Shown piece after piece: positions 35,285 to 45,900 of a stretch of DNA of 64,000 bases. Source of the stretch: UBA11346 sp038318565 (GTDB lineage: Bacteria; Planctomycetota; UBA11346); contig JBBQCI010000005.1 in NCBI GenBank assembly GCA_038318565.1, positions 18,001-82,000 on the forward strand, written 5' to 3'. How positions within the stretch are numbered: the stretch's first letter is position 1; every line of letters starts with the position of its first letter. The notes under the pieces are model-generated. The model saw only the letters and a list, made by a program, of their open reading frames with translations. It made no database searches and was not told where the DNA came from. The translations under genes and the position numbers were made by a program.

Positions 35285-37026
35285 TAGGCCGGTCTCCCGT
35301 CGACGAAGACCAGGCGGATTTGGCTGGCGCCCTGCCAGCGATGGACCTCCGGTCGGACCAGCAGGTCAAGCCGGCGTCCAGGTGCAGAGACGTCGCCGAA
35401 GATCGCTTTGCCACGCCACGCGAGTAGTTCCTTCATGCCACCACCGGCGTCGGTGAGCGGTCCTTTGAGATGTTCGCCCTCCTTGCCGAAGAGTCGCGGC
35501 CGGCCGGCGAAGCTGGCCGAGGCCAAGCGCAGGACCGGCTCGCGATTGCCGGTGCCGAATGGCCCCATCGCCTCGAAGTGTTTGAAAAAATCGTCGTCGA
35601 GCTCGGCTACCGCCACTTCGGCATCGTAGTCGGTGCGCGGCACCATCGATCCGGGAGCGACTTTGGCCGATACGTGCTTTTCGAAGGCGCTACGGAAAGC
35701 GTCGACATGAATCGGTTCTAATGTGATGCCCGCCGCCATGGCATGCCCACCGCCACGGATCAGGAGGTGCCGGCAGGCCTCGATCGCTTCGCCCAGATGG
35801 ACTGCCGCGATGGTGCGCATGCTCCCTTTGGCCTGGCCATCATTGATCGCGATGACCGCCGAGGGCTTGCCGAAACGATCAACCAGGCGGCTCGCGACGA
35901 TGCCAACGATACCCTGGTGCCAGCCGTCGCCGGCGAACACCAGGGTGGTGCGGTTCGGCAGAGTAGGATCAGCTTCGGCCTGGGCGATCAGATCGGCGGT
36001 CAGTGACTGGGTGATGCGGCGGCGCTCGTCGTTGCCGGCCACGATGCGTTCCATCACTGGAGCAGCGGTGGCTGCGTCAACGGCGGTCAGCAGCTCGATG
36101 TTTGCCATGGCACTGTCCATCCGTCCGCTGGCGTTCAGCAACGGGGCCATCTTCCAGCTGATGTCGCTGGCAGTCGGCGGCACCTCGTTGAGCCCTGCTT
36201 CAGCAAGCAAGGCGCGCAGTCCGGGGTTCGACGTGCGGGCCAACTCCTTCAGGCCGTGATGCACCAGGATGCGGTTCTCGCCATCCAGCGGGGCGCAGTC
36301 GGCGACCGTGCCCACCGCGACCAGAGCCAGGGCTTCGGTAAGGAAGCCGCGCAGCCTATCCGTGACCTTCTCTGAACCGCTCAGCACCATGGCGGTGGCC
36401 CAGGCCAACTTCCAGGCCACGCCGACGCCGGCGAGGTGCTTGTCGGGATAGGTGCAGTCCGGACGGTTGGGATTGACCACCGCAGTGCACTGCGGCAGAT
36501 AGCCCTGTGGCAAGTGGTGGTCGGTGATGATGACTTGGCAACCGGTCTCGGACTCGATCCGCTTTGCCCAGCCACCGTCGGCGATGCCGCAGTCGACCGT
36601 AATCATGATCGTCGCCTGATGGGTCCTCACTGCTTCCAGGCTGGCATCGGACAGGCCATAGCCGTCGATCCGCCGGTTGGGGATCCAGCCGATCGCCTCG
36701 TGCGAGCAGGCGCGGCAGAATTGTACAAGCAGCGCTGTCGAGGTCGATCCGTCGACGTCGTAGTCGCCATGGATGAGGATGCGTTCGCGCCGGTTGATGG
36801 AGTCGGCGAGTCGCTGGGCAGCCGCTTTCATGCCGGCCATCTGGCTGGGTTTGTGCAAGCCGACCAGTTTCTTGCTGAGCCAGGCCTCGGCGCTTGCTGC
36901 TCCTTCGACCCCACGCAGTGCCAGCAGGGTGGCGACTAGCCTAGAGACGCCGAGTTCATGCTCCAGCTCGGCGACTAGATCAGGGACGGCAGCGCGTTGC
37001 TGCCACGCGCGGGATGGGGTGAGCAC
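35284..37026 (-). CDS. recJ: single-stranded-DNA-specific exonuclease RecJ
   Basis: 580 residues, normal for RecJ. The DHH superfamily motifs are in order: HGDYDVDGSTSTALL (motif I), TVDCGIAD (II), ITDHHLPQG (III, the DHH), VGTVADCAPL (IV) and the DHHA1 motif RGGGHAMAAG near residue 440. A C-terminal OB-like domain follows. It degrades single-stranded DNA 5' to 3' with Mn or Mg in recombination and mismatch repair. The start is GTG 37026. The three-base link TAGTG joins it to the lipid A acyltransferase gene. Confidence 0.96.
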   Translation of the reverse strand: MLTPSRAWQQRAAVPDLVAELEHELGVSRLVATLLALRGVEGAASAEAWLSKKLVGLHKPSQMAGMKAAAQRLADSINRRERILIHGDYDVDGSTSTALLVQFCRACSHEAIGWIPNRRIDGYGLSDASLEAVRTHQATIMITVDCGIADGGWAKRIESETGCQVIITDHHLPQGYLPQCTAVVNPNRPDCTYPDKHLAGVGVAWKLAWATAMVLSGSEKVTDRLRGFLTEALALVAVGTVADCAPLDGENRILVHHGLKELARTSNPGLRALLAEAGLNEVPPTASDISWKMAPLLNASGRMDSAMANIELLTAVDAATAAPVMERIVAGNDERRRITQSLTADLIAQAEADPTLPNRTTLVFAGDGWHQGIVGIVASRLVDRFGKPSAVIAINDGQAKGSMRTIAAVHLGEAIEACRHLLIRGGGHAMAAGITLEPIHVDAFRSAFEKHVSAKVAPGSMVPRTDYDAEVAVAELDDDFFKHFEAMGPFGTGNREPVLRLASASFAGRPRLFGKEGEHLKGPLTDAGGGMKELLAWRGKAIFGDVSAPGRRLDLLVRPEVHRWQGASQIRLVFVDGRPA

Positions 37027-37041
37027 GTCGGCAGGATGGGG

Positions 37042-37608
37042 TCAGCGCCGGCCAGGCAACCGCGATGCCCGGGGCGGCTTGCTGTGGTGCCGGGACTAGG
37101 CCCGCGAGAAAGTCTCGCGGTTGGCCCAACCACACGCGGCGGCGGTCTCGCTTACGCCGTGACCCGCTGCGAGCAGGGCCTCGGCTAGCTCCAGGCGGCG
37201 CAGTTCCAGGGCGCGGCGTGGGCTGAGGCCGTAGAAGTCGGTGAACAGGGCGTAGGCCTGCGAGCGGCCCAGATCGCTGGCGTGCACCAAGTCGGCGGCG
37301 GTAGGCCCGAGATGCAACCGTCGCAGCACGACGTCGAGCATGCGTTCGATCGGTGCGGGGACGCTGCGCAGGTCATCGAGCGGCTCGCCGGCGACGGTGC
37401 GCAGCAGGTCACATACGATCTCTGTCCGCAGTGCCTCATGGTGACCTGCAAAGCCAGAACAGCGTCGCGCTGGTGAGAAGCGCCGGAAAAGTTTTTCCCG
37501 TAGAACGAGATGCACAGGCGACGCGAAGACCACATGGTTAAAACACATGCCCGAACGGATGAGTACGTGCATATTGCAGGGGTGAGAAGGCCGTCGGACC
37601 GGTGGCAC
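37042..37608 (-). pseudogene. AraC-family regulator broken by an in-frame amber stop
   Basis: 170 codons from GTG 37608 end at TAG (37098-37096) inside the second helix-turn-helix. The HTH region is clear: LVHASDLGRSQAYALFTDFYGLSPRRALELRRLELAEALL and ACGWANRETFSRA. Family members continue FxRxxxxPPRxYR at this point. Reading through the TAG gives SRHHSKPPRASRLPGRR then TGA at 37044, an excellent match, so the TAG replaces a conserved aromatic residue. The N-terminal sensor domain is also short (about 75 residues). Without the last helix the protein is unlikely to bind DNA normally. It marks the border between housekeeping and accessory halves. Confidence 0.75.
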
Positions 37609-37694
37609 GCCTGGGAACGCCCGGTTATGAGGCCAGAGCCGACATGCATCACGTTGGCACAGTTAGCGCTCATCATAATTACTGGAGTCCAAAC

Positions 37695-37853
37695 ATGAAT
37701 ATCGCCCTCCTTCTGCTCGTCCTCCTGCTGCTCTTCGGCGGCGGCGGCGGCTTCTATCTCGGAGGCCCAGCCATTGGCGGTGGAGTCATCGGGCTCATCG
37801 TCCTCATCGCCATCATCGTCTACTTCGCCGGCGGCTTCCGCGCACGGAGCTAG
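37695..37853 (+). CDS. tiny glycine-rich membrane protein
   Basis: 52 residues made of two hydrophobic stretches (LLLLVLLLLFGGGGGFYLGG and GLIVLIAIIVYFAGGF) around a Gly-rich turn, ending in a short basic tail (RARS). It is similar in size and composition to DUF3309-type small inner-membrane proteins of stress-inducible nature, but I cannot assign the family firmly. ATG 37695 follows GGAG by 8 bases. Divergent from the broken AraC gene. Confidence 0.65.
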   Translation: MNIALLLLVLLLLFGGGGGFYLGGPAIGGGVIGLIVLIAIIVYFAGGFRARS

Positions 37854-38029
37854 CACCGCCTAGGACGAAGCGTTTGGGCACCTGGATGCCGGTCATTGCC
37901 TAGCCAGCAGGCCGGTGTATCCCGCGTCCGCCACCCGCGTAGCGAAGCCGGCGCAGCGGATTATTCAAGCCACTCGTTTTTAACGTCACGATACAACCCC
38001 GGTCGCAGCCGCCGCCGGGATGGGGGTGA

Positions 38030-38302
38030 GGTACGGTTGCAACCGCTGCCGCCGAGCAGCAGGTTGTCTACCGTGCCGACGGCGCCGCCTGCGATCCCAC
38101 CGGTACCGTCCTGGTATCGCGTTTGGACGCCGCTCAGAGCGCCACCAGCGTGCCCGACACCGAGAGTGCAGCGCCGGCCGCCGAGGGGGGCGAGGAGGGT
38201 GAGGCCGTCCGCGAGAGCACGGACGACGCCCTCCTGCTACAGGCAGTACCGTCCCAGCACGGAAACATCCTTTCACCCGACCGGGTGAGGCACGTGCGCT
38301 AA
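38030..38302 (+). pseudogene. gene remnant without a start codon
   Basis: In the 498-base gap between 37854 and 38351 this frame is open for 90 codons after a TGA and ends at TAA 38302. It has coding-like codon use and protein composition (VATAAAEQQVVYRADGAA, then an acidic EGGEEGEAVRESTDDALLLQ), but has no ATG or near-start GTG; the first possible GTG is in its middle. It looks like the 3' end of a lost gene. Bases 37854-38029 of the gap hold nothing recognisable except a weak LacI-operator-like sequence at 37982. Confidence 0.4.
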
Positions 38303-38351
38303 ATTGAACCAGCATGCCTTGCTCGTCATGCTACAAGGACGATGCATAGTC

Positions 38352-39674
38352 ATGCTACCTCGCATCTGTTTCCCGCTTGTCCTCGTTGCCATTCTCTGCC
38401 ACCTCTGCGGCCTCTGCGGCCTCTGCGGCGGAGAGGCTCAGGGGCCCACCAGCAACGAGGCCCTAGCGCTTGCCATGATCAATCTCCATCGTGCCGACAC
38501 GTGGCAGGGAAATTTCGCGGTGAAGCAGAGCGTGCGCGCCGGCGCCGTACCTGGGGTGACCTCAGCATCCGCGCGCCGGGCGCTCAGCAGCCCGCGCAGT
38601 GTGAAGCCAGGGCTGATCTGGAATCCGCAGCTGGCCGCCACGGCTAAGGCGCTGCTTAGCACGCCGATTCCGCCAGAAAAGCCGCTGGAAGCGACGGCTG
38701 CGGCAGCCACAGCCGGATATGCTGGAGAGGTATTTGGCGCCATCGGGATGGCGCCAGGTGATCTAGAATCGAATTACGCTGCCTTGTTTGTTCGCCGTGT
38801 GGGTACAACCACCGGCAAGGATCCGAAACCCGTCTTTGCCGGCCCCGGCCTACTTGCCGCGCGTTGGCGCGAGATCGGCATCGCTGTGCGCCTCGGCAAG
38901 CCCGCCCCGGTTCTCGTAGTCGTGCTTGGGGTCGGTCCCCCTGGACGCATGGCCGGCGGAACCGCGTGGCAAGACGTGAATCGCAACGGCCAGCCCGATG
39001 CGGGTGAGCTTCTTCAGGGCCTTACAGTGACCATTGCTGGAGCATCCATGACGACTGGACCTGGCGGGGTTTGGTGGCTTCCGTTGTCAGGGAACGAGGC
39101 TACGGAGGTGACGTTGGCAACCGCGGAGACAAAAACCAAGCGTGCGATTCCAACCGGCAAAGGCGACTCGCTGATCGATTGGCGCGCCCCAATTGCCGCC
39201 GATATCGTAGCCGCCGACCGCGCCATAGCCAAGGCCGAATTGGTAGTTAAGGCGAAAGGCGTCGACGAAGCTCAGGCCGAATTGGCAGCGGTTGCGCTGG
39301 GCGCTAGGCTGTGGTCACTCGACGACGATCGCAGTGCACGTATCGCCACCATGACCGAGCCCGTTGCAGGCCGACTACAGACAGCAATCGATCGCTGCCT
39401 TGAAGCCCTGACCGAGGATCGCACAGAGTTCAAGGCCAAAAGCACCGCTGCACAGAAACCATTCGGCACCGCGTTGCGCGACTGGGCGCGCGAACTGGAT
39501 CGCCTATATGACCTGCGCGAGCAGCTCGGAAAGATCCAGAGTGCCGCCAAGGAGTTGCGACCCCAGCAAGCGGACGTTCTCATCGGTCAGATCGACAAAG
39601 CGCTCAAGCAGTCCGGCGACCCCGCCTTCGTGAGTCAGCTACGCCTCTGGCGTGACATGGCCGAAACGTTCTGA
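38352..39674 (+). CDS. secreted protein with CAP-like N-terminal domain
   Basis: 440 residues. Signal peptide (MLPRICFPLVLVAIL) whose end is built of a 9-base repeat encoding LCG units, then GGEAQG. About residues 35-185 resemble a CAP/SCP domain (ALAMINLHRAD, later LIWNPQLAATAKALL and RWREIGIAV) but with weak conservation of the catalytic His/Glu. A short beta domain follows (AWQDVNRNGQPDAGELLQGLTVTI), similar to Cna-B/SdrD repeats in which N-rich turns can bind calcium. The last 160 residues are helical. Function unknown; it should sit outside the cell or in the periplasm. The start ATG 38352 is chosen for the signal peptide; TTG 38304 is possible. Confidence 0.65.
   Translation: MLPRICFPLVLVAILCHLCGLCGLCGGEAQGPTSNEALALAMINLHRADTWQGNFAVKQSVRAGAVPGVTSASARRALSSPRSVKPGLIWNPQLAATAKALLSTPIPPEKPLEATAAAATAGYAGEVFGAIGMAPGDLESNYAALFVRRVGTTTGKDPKPVFAGPGLLAARWREIGIAVRLGKPAPVLVVVLGVGPPGRMAGGTAWQDVNRNGQPDAGELLQGLTVTIAGASMTTGPGGVWWLPLSGNEATEVTLATAETKTKRAIPTGKGDSLIDWRAPIAADIVAADRAIAKAELVVKAKGVDEAQAELAAVALGARLWSLDDDRSARIATMTEPVAGRLQTAIDRCLEALTEDRTEFKAKSTAAQKPFGTALRDWARELDRLYDLREQLGKIQSAAKELRPQQADVLIGQIDKALKQSGDPAFVSQLRLWRDMAETF
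38394..38429 (+). repeat. 9-base tandem repeat in the signal peptide
   Basis: One imperfect and three exact copies of CTCTGCGGC, encoding LCH-LCG-LCG-LCG at the end of the hydrophobic core of the signal peptide. Copy-number change would keep the frame but alter the length of the signal peptide and the number of cysteines. Confidence 0.9.
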
Positions 39675-39926
39675 CTCGTTTCGACGCAGCGGCTAGACCT
39701 GGAGGGTTCAAAAACCGGTAGACCAGTCTGCACGCAAATCCATCTCCAGCATGGCACTAGATTCGCGAGCCAGCCGAAGCGTTCGACCGACCACCATTCC
39801 GACCCGCCATCGGAGGAATAGTGAGGATGTGGAGAATCCGGAAATGGATAGGTCATCTGACATGGTGCCCGGGGTTGAATTTCGTCCGAGGCGGGCTGAA
39901 CACGCCGTCGGCTTGGACCGCGGCCC

Positions 39927-42900
39927 TCAGCGTGGCGGCGGAGCGCACTCCAGCACCAGACCGCCGTGCTCGCGGTGCAGCAGCAGCAGGGCGAAGCGCT
40001 CGACCCGGTCGAGGTCGTCGGTGCTCAGACTGGCGAAGTCGAAACGGCCGCGCAGGTCGCTGTAGCCGTCCTTGTAGAAATGTACCTCGCCGCCGCGCAT
40101 GCGCGCGAAGGCCTTGACGTAGGTCGCCGGTAACGGCGTCGGCGTGTCGCCCTCGCGCAGCACCTGCAACTGGCCGTAGGCTTCCTGCACCTGCACGCGC
40201 AGACGGTTGGCGTATACCGCTAGCCAGGCGCGCAGGCCGCCGGCCACAACCTCGACCATGACGTTGTCGGCGGCGAAGCGTTCGGGCAGAGCCAGCTCGG
40301 CTCCCTCGGCACCGAGCGCGAGCTCGCCGCTCCACGCCGGCGCGATGCAGGCGAAGCGCTTGGCGTCGCCTTGCATGAACGGTTGGCGGCTGAACAGCAG
40401 TTCGAGATCCATCGGGTAGTAGTTCACCCGCGCCGCCGCCAGGTGGCGGCTGATCACGCGCAGGCGTCGGCCGCCGGCGTCGGCGCGCAGGGCCAGCGAC
40501 GGCTCCTCGGCGGCGAGGCCGGCCTGGCGGCGGGCGGCGGCTTCATGGCCGTCGCCGGAGCCGGTTGCGCCGCTACTGCGCCCCTCGAGCTCGTCGAGCT
40601 GGGCGCAGACGTCGGCGAAGCGCTCGCGCCAGCGCCGCAGCGGTAGCTGCAGATGGCGCTCGGCGATGGCGCGCGCCTCGCCCGGGCGGCCGTGGACGAA
40701 GGCGAGGAAGCAGCGCAGGTAGTCCATCGGCAGCTGCACCGGCGGCGCGGCGATCGCTGCCGCTACCGTTGCGGCCTCGGCGTGGCGGTCCTGCAGCAGC
40801 AGATACACCGCAAGCACCAGACGGTCATCGTCGGACAGGGCCGGGCGCTCGGCCAGGCGTTCGAGGGTGCGCCGCCAGGTCGCGCCGAAACGGTCGTTGA
40901 GGATGCGCGCCTGCTCGCCAAGGCGGTGGGCGCGGGCGTTGATCAGCGGCCCGTATTCGAGGTGCTGGCCACCGGCGATGCGCTCCGGGCGGCGCAGCCA
41001 GGCGCTGCGTTCGTCGCCGAGCGCCTGCATCGTCTCATCCTGCAGCTCCAACCACTCGCCCAGTCCGGCATCGTCCTTGTGCTTGGCGGCGTAGCTCCAG
41101 GTGTCGGCATGCAGGTGGCAGCGGGCGCGCAGGCGCGCGACCAGTTGGCTCCAGATGCGCTTGTCGCGGCAGCGCCATAGCGCTAGGTCGAGGTCGATGC
41201 GGCCAGGGTTGGCCTGCTCGACGAAGGCGAGGACCTGTTCGGGCGTGCCGTGGGCCGCGACCTGGGCCCAGCTGCTGGCGTCGACTGCGCTCGGTCGCTC
41301 CAGGACATGGAAGCGCTGCGGCGGGGCGTGGGCCAGCAATCTGCCGGCCTGACTGGCGTGGGCTGGGAACTGGGCGAAGTCGCCGGCGATCGGGAAGTAG
41401 AAGCCGACGGCAACGCGTTCGGTCGAGCCCGGTTCGAGCCGCACCGGTTGGCAGCGGCTGCGCGCCCCGCCCTCGCAGGGCAGGCTGCCGCGCGGGATCT
41501 GGCTGAGCAGGTCGATGTCGATGCGTGCTAAGCCTGGGTTGGTGATCACCACCACGCTGGCATAGACGACGTTGGCCAGGAACTCACCAGTCACCGGCTT
41601 CTCGACCTTGGCGCCGTTGACCCAGGTCTCGCTGTCGTCGAGGCGCAGGACGTACTGGTTGATCAGCAGCGGCGAAACGCCGGGCTCGACCGCCGGGCAG
41701 GGCAGGGTCTGGCGCTGTGCCAGCAGGGCCGCGGTGGCCAGGCGGTAGCGCTGCCCGATGTCGAAGCGTGCTGGATTGCCAGCGCCCAGGTTGGGGTCAT
41801 CGGGGGAGGGGCGAACGTCGGAGTGGTGGGAAACTGGCATCGTACCCGGCAGAGAGCCGGCCTCTTCGGCCTGCGGCGGGGCCGCGCTGGGCGGCAGGTC
41901 GAGAAAGGCGAGGGCGCCGAGGATGGAGCTGTGCCCGCCGGCGGCTATCTCGTCGATATGCGGCGAGAGGAACGGACCATGCCGTCCGTCGGCGATCCAG
42001 CGCGCGGCATCGGCCCAAAAGGCGCACACCGGCACGACCTCCTCGGGGTCGAGGTCGGCAAGAGGGCGCTTCCACCAGTGGCTTTCGCCCCACTCCATCG
42101 TCCGGTCGACCTGGCGGAACATCGGGCGGACCCCGCCGCGACGTTCGAGATCAGCGGAACGCGAACGCTTGGCCTTGGATGGTGACGCTCTGACTGCCGC
42201 CGGCGGTGCTGCCGACATGCTCGCCATCTCTGCCATCTCAGCATTCTTATCGTTCGAGCGTTCGCTCTCCTCGTCGGACATGTCTCCGAGCATGGCGTTG
42301 GAGGTGGGCGGGCCGCCGCTGCTCCCACCCCCGCCCTCGCTGAGATCCCCAAGATCGCCGCCCTCGCCACCAAGCATGGTGAGGAAGCGGCGGTGGCGTT
42401 CTTCCGGATCGATCTCGACCAGTTCGCAACGGTCGGCTAGGCTGCGGGCAATGGCTTTGGCGGCGTCACCGCCGAGGGCCTCGGCGAGCAGTACCTGCTC
42501 CAGCGCATTGAGCGTGGCGAAGGTCGCCGGGCGTAGCCAATCGCGCAGGTCTTCGCCGAGCAACCAGCGGTCGACAAAGGTGCGTTCGCGCTTCTGCCGC
42601 AGACAGGGCAACACGATCGCGGTGAACCAGGCGGGATCACGGCGAGCGAGGAAGAGGTGCAGCTCGTGACTGGCGAACTCGCCGAGCTTGTCGCGCCGCT
42701 CAGCCTCGCCGAGCGATTCCCAGCCGCCGAGAAAGTCCCATGGATCGAGCGCGTCGGTGTCGTCGGCCAGCTCGCGCAGCAGGCTGATCGCACGCAGGCG
42801 GTCGGGGATCCAGCCGAGTCGCGCGGTTAGTGGATCCTGCACCTCAAGCACGCTGCCGGGTGGCAGAGGGGTGACCTCCTGGCGCTGGGCGACATGCACG

Positions 42901-45900
42901 GCCGGATCGAGGCCGCGCATCAGCCGCAGATCGCGCCGAGTCAGAGTCGCGGCAGTGCGCGGCACCAGCAGGCGTCGGGCAGCCTGCGTGCTGTCGTCGA
43001 GGACCAGGACCTCAATCACGGTGCAGCCTGCGAACGGCGTGGCGTCAATCTCCAGCGTCCCGTCGGTGGTTGTTGCGGACAGCATAACCGCACCATGAGC
43101 GAGGAAGTCCCAGGTCGGTTCGACGCTGCCGGCGGTATAGGCTTCGCTCTCCTCGCGGCACCGGTCGGCCTTGGCATAGGGTGCGGCGCAGGCCGGCGAG
43201 GGCGCGGCGCCGAACGTGCTGCCGCCGCCGGCCTCGGCGCGGCTGGTACTGGTGCTGCGTATGGCCCATGGGTTGAGCAGAAGCCCGGGCCGCGCGAGCA
43301 TGATGCCAGGTAGGGCCGGAGTGCGGGCGCGTTCGACAATGTAGCGGTACTCGTCGCCGAGGTCGCGGCCGTTCTGGTAGGCTGCGACGGCCTCGTACCA
43401 GGCCTGCGCTGGGCCGGCAGGTTCACATCTGTCTCCGGTCAGAGCCTGGTCTGCGGGGGTGCCTTCTGCCAAGCGCGAGCCGGTTATTAGCACGCGGCAG
43501 TCGCCATCCTGACCACTAATACGCACGCGCAGACGCTTACTCGCCAGCGTCAGGGTATCGACACGCAGCGGCGTGCGACTGCTGCGCAGGAGCGCAGCAG
43601 CATGGCGCAGCCAGCCCGGGACGAAGGCCGGCGCGACAAGGATGTCGCAGACTGCGTCATGGCTGCGGGCTCGCAGGCGGTAGTGGCCCGCCGGCAGCGC
43701 TGGCAGGGTCAGCAGACCGTCACGCAGGGCGACCTTGGTGCTGAACAGCTCCAGCGGCAGCCCGTTCCAGCCCAGGCGCAGCAACTCCACCGCGCGGCTT
43801 TCGAGCGGCCCAGACCACGGTAGCTCGCAACCCTGGCCGGGCGGCAGGCACAGCCGCTGCGGCCAGGCATCTCCGGATCCTGCCAGCGACCAGTTGCGCT
43901 GGAAGCCGTTGGGCAAGTTGGCCTGCAGGCTGACGATCCGAGTGAGTTCGCCGAGTTGGATTTCGCCAGCGGCGTCGCTCTGGAGGGTGTGGTGAATGGC
44001 GTCGCCATACCAACGATGGGTGAACTGCAGGGTGACGACGCGGCCAGGACGCGGTTCGCCGTTCTTGCCAGTGACCAGCAGGGTTCCGCCGTCGGTGTGG
44101 CGCAGTAGCAGCACTTGCTCGGTGAGCGACCCGGCATCGATCGTCGCCACCGCCCGTTCGATGGCAGCGGCGCCAAGCTCAATGAGCGTGCCGTCGAGAC
44201 GCTTCAGTCGGGCTCCGAGGTTGACGGCAACGCGCTGCGTGCCCACCGGCAGGCTGAAGCGGTGCAGCAGCATGCCATCGTCGGTCAGGGTCACGGCGGT
44301 GCGGTTGGCGATCTCGACGCCCTGCAGGTCCGTGGTCACAACGTTGAGGTGGGCGTCTTCGAGCAGGTCGAGACTGATAGCATGGCCGTGCAGGTGCAGT
44401 CGGGCGCGTATGGCGACCTGGGCTTGGCCTCCGCCGCGTAGATCTTCGGCCGGGAGGTGCAGACTGGCGTCGAGGGTGTAGACCTCGTCGAGTTGTGCGA
44501 AGGCCCACGGCGTGGCGACCTCTCCGTGCACGAGCAGAGCGGTGGCCTGGCCGGGCTGGGCGGTGAAGGGCAGGATGACGCCGTCGTCGCCGGCGGCGCG
44601 GCGGAATTCGCGCCCGCCGAGCAGCAGCGCGGCATCACGCAGCTCGTGTCCGGCGGCGTCGAGGATGGTCACCACTTGGCCGGCGGCACCGAGCCGCCAC
44701 ACCGCCTGCAGGGCGCCTTTTCTAATGATCGCGCGGCTGCTGACACCCCGGCCGATCAGTTCGACCACCCAGGTGCCGGCTCCGGCGCAGTCCGGCACCG
44801 CGATGCGCTCATCGTGGCGAACCTGCGGTGAATGGTCGTAGCTGATCTCGAACTGCCGGTTGGGCACCAAGCCGTCGAGGTCGAGACTGCCGTCAATGTC
44901 GTGGCCGTAGGCGAGGACATGGTTGATGGTGTTGATGCGAAAAATCTTGACCAATAGCCGCGGCACGTTCTTTGCCGACACGCGCAGCTCGACCGGCTCG
45001 TCGGCGGAGAGTCGGAGATGGTTGCGCTCCGACAGCTCAAGGTCGACGCGCTCGACCAGGGCCTGGTAGTCGGAGGCACTGCCCAGACGCGAAGCCAGGG
45101 CGGCGAGTTCGGCTGGGGTGCTGCCGCCATGCAGGATGCGCAGAGCGGCCCAGGTGCGTCGCAGCCAATGTTCATCGAGCCAGGTGGCGAAGGACTCGGC
45201 CTTGCCACCGGCGGAGAGGGCGGCAGCGAGATGATCACGCACGAGCGCCGTGTCGTCGCCGATGGCGGGCAGGCCGGTGCTGTCACGGAAGTCCACGTCG
45301 AGGCGGGCGAACTCGGCCTGCCGCTCCAACCAGGTGGCCTTCATGTAGCCGGTGCGGCGGGGCAGCTGGAGGTAGCGCAGGAACAGCACACCATCAGTGC
45401 GGTCGGCTCGCCATAGCGCGTGCAGCAGGTGATGCAGGACGTGCGCCTGTAGGCTGGCGAAGGCCGGCGGCAGCCCCTCGACGAAGGCCCAGGCGGCCTG
45501 CAGCCAGGCGAGGACAGCGGGATCGCGAGGATCCTCGGGTAGCGGTTCGGGACGCATACGCGCCAGTACCGCCGCAACCCAGCGGGCATCGTGACGCAGG
45601 CGCAGCCTGGCATCCTGGCCGGCCAGCTCATGCAGCTGGGCGAGGGTTAGAAGCAGGTGGATCGTCAGCGAGCCAAAGCCGCCGGAATCGTCATGCTGCA
45701 AATCGCGCACGATCAGCCGCACCAGCGCCGGATAGTCTGGGCTTTCCACCCGCTTGAGCAGGTCGCGCAGCGTGTCGTCGCCGAGCTTTTCCGTGTCAGC
45801 CTGGTTGAGGGCCCAGTCGAGGGCGGCAGCGGTGATGTGCAGCCAGCGGTCGCCGGCGTCTGCTAGGCGCTGGCTCGGCGCGAAGAGGTCGGCGGGCAGG

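Noticed and set aside
11504..37098. Possible reassignment of the TAG codon, since three in-frame TAGs interrupt recognisable reading frames
   Set aside because: Intact core genes end with TAG (lepA, recJ, the acyltransferase-hydrolase fusion and the unknown gene at 1952), and the peptidase also has a frameshift and a TGA, so simple gene decay explains it.
37982..37997. AACGTCACGATACAAC, resembling the LacI operators (11 of 16 bases of operator C)
   Set aside because: Poor symmetry and three mismatches in the arms; it precedes a gene remnant, so I do not call it an operator.
39675..39926. Possible mobile-element remnant between the CAP-like and giant genes
   Set aside because: I found no terminal repeats, transposase motif or tRNA end; the short frames on both strands have no recognisable similarity.
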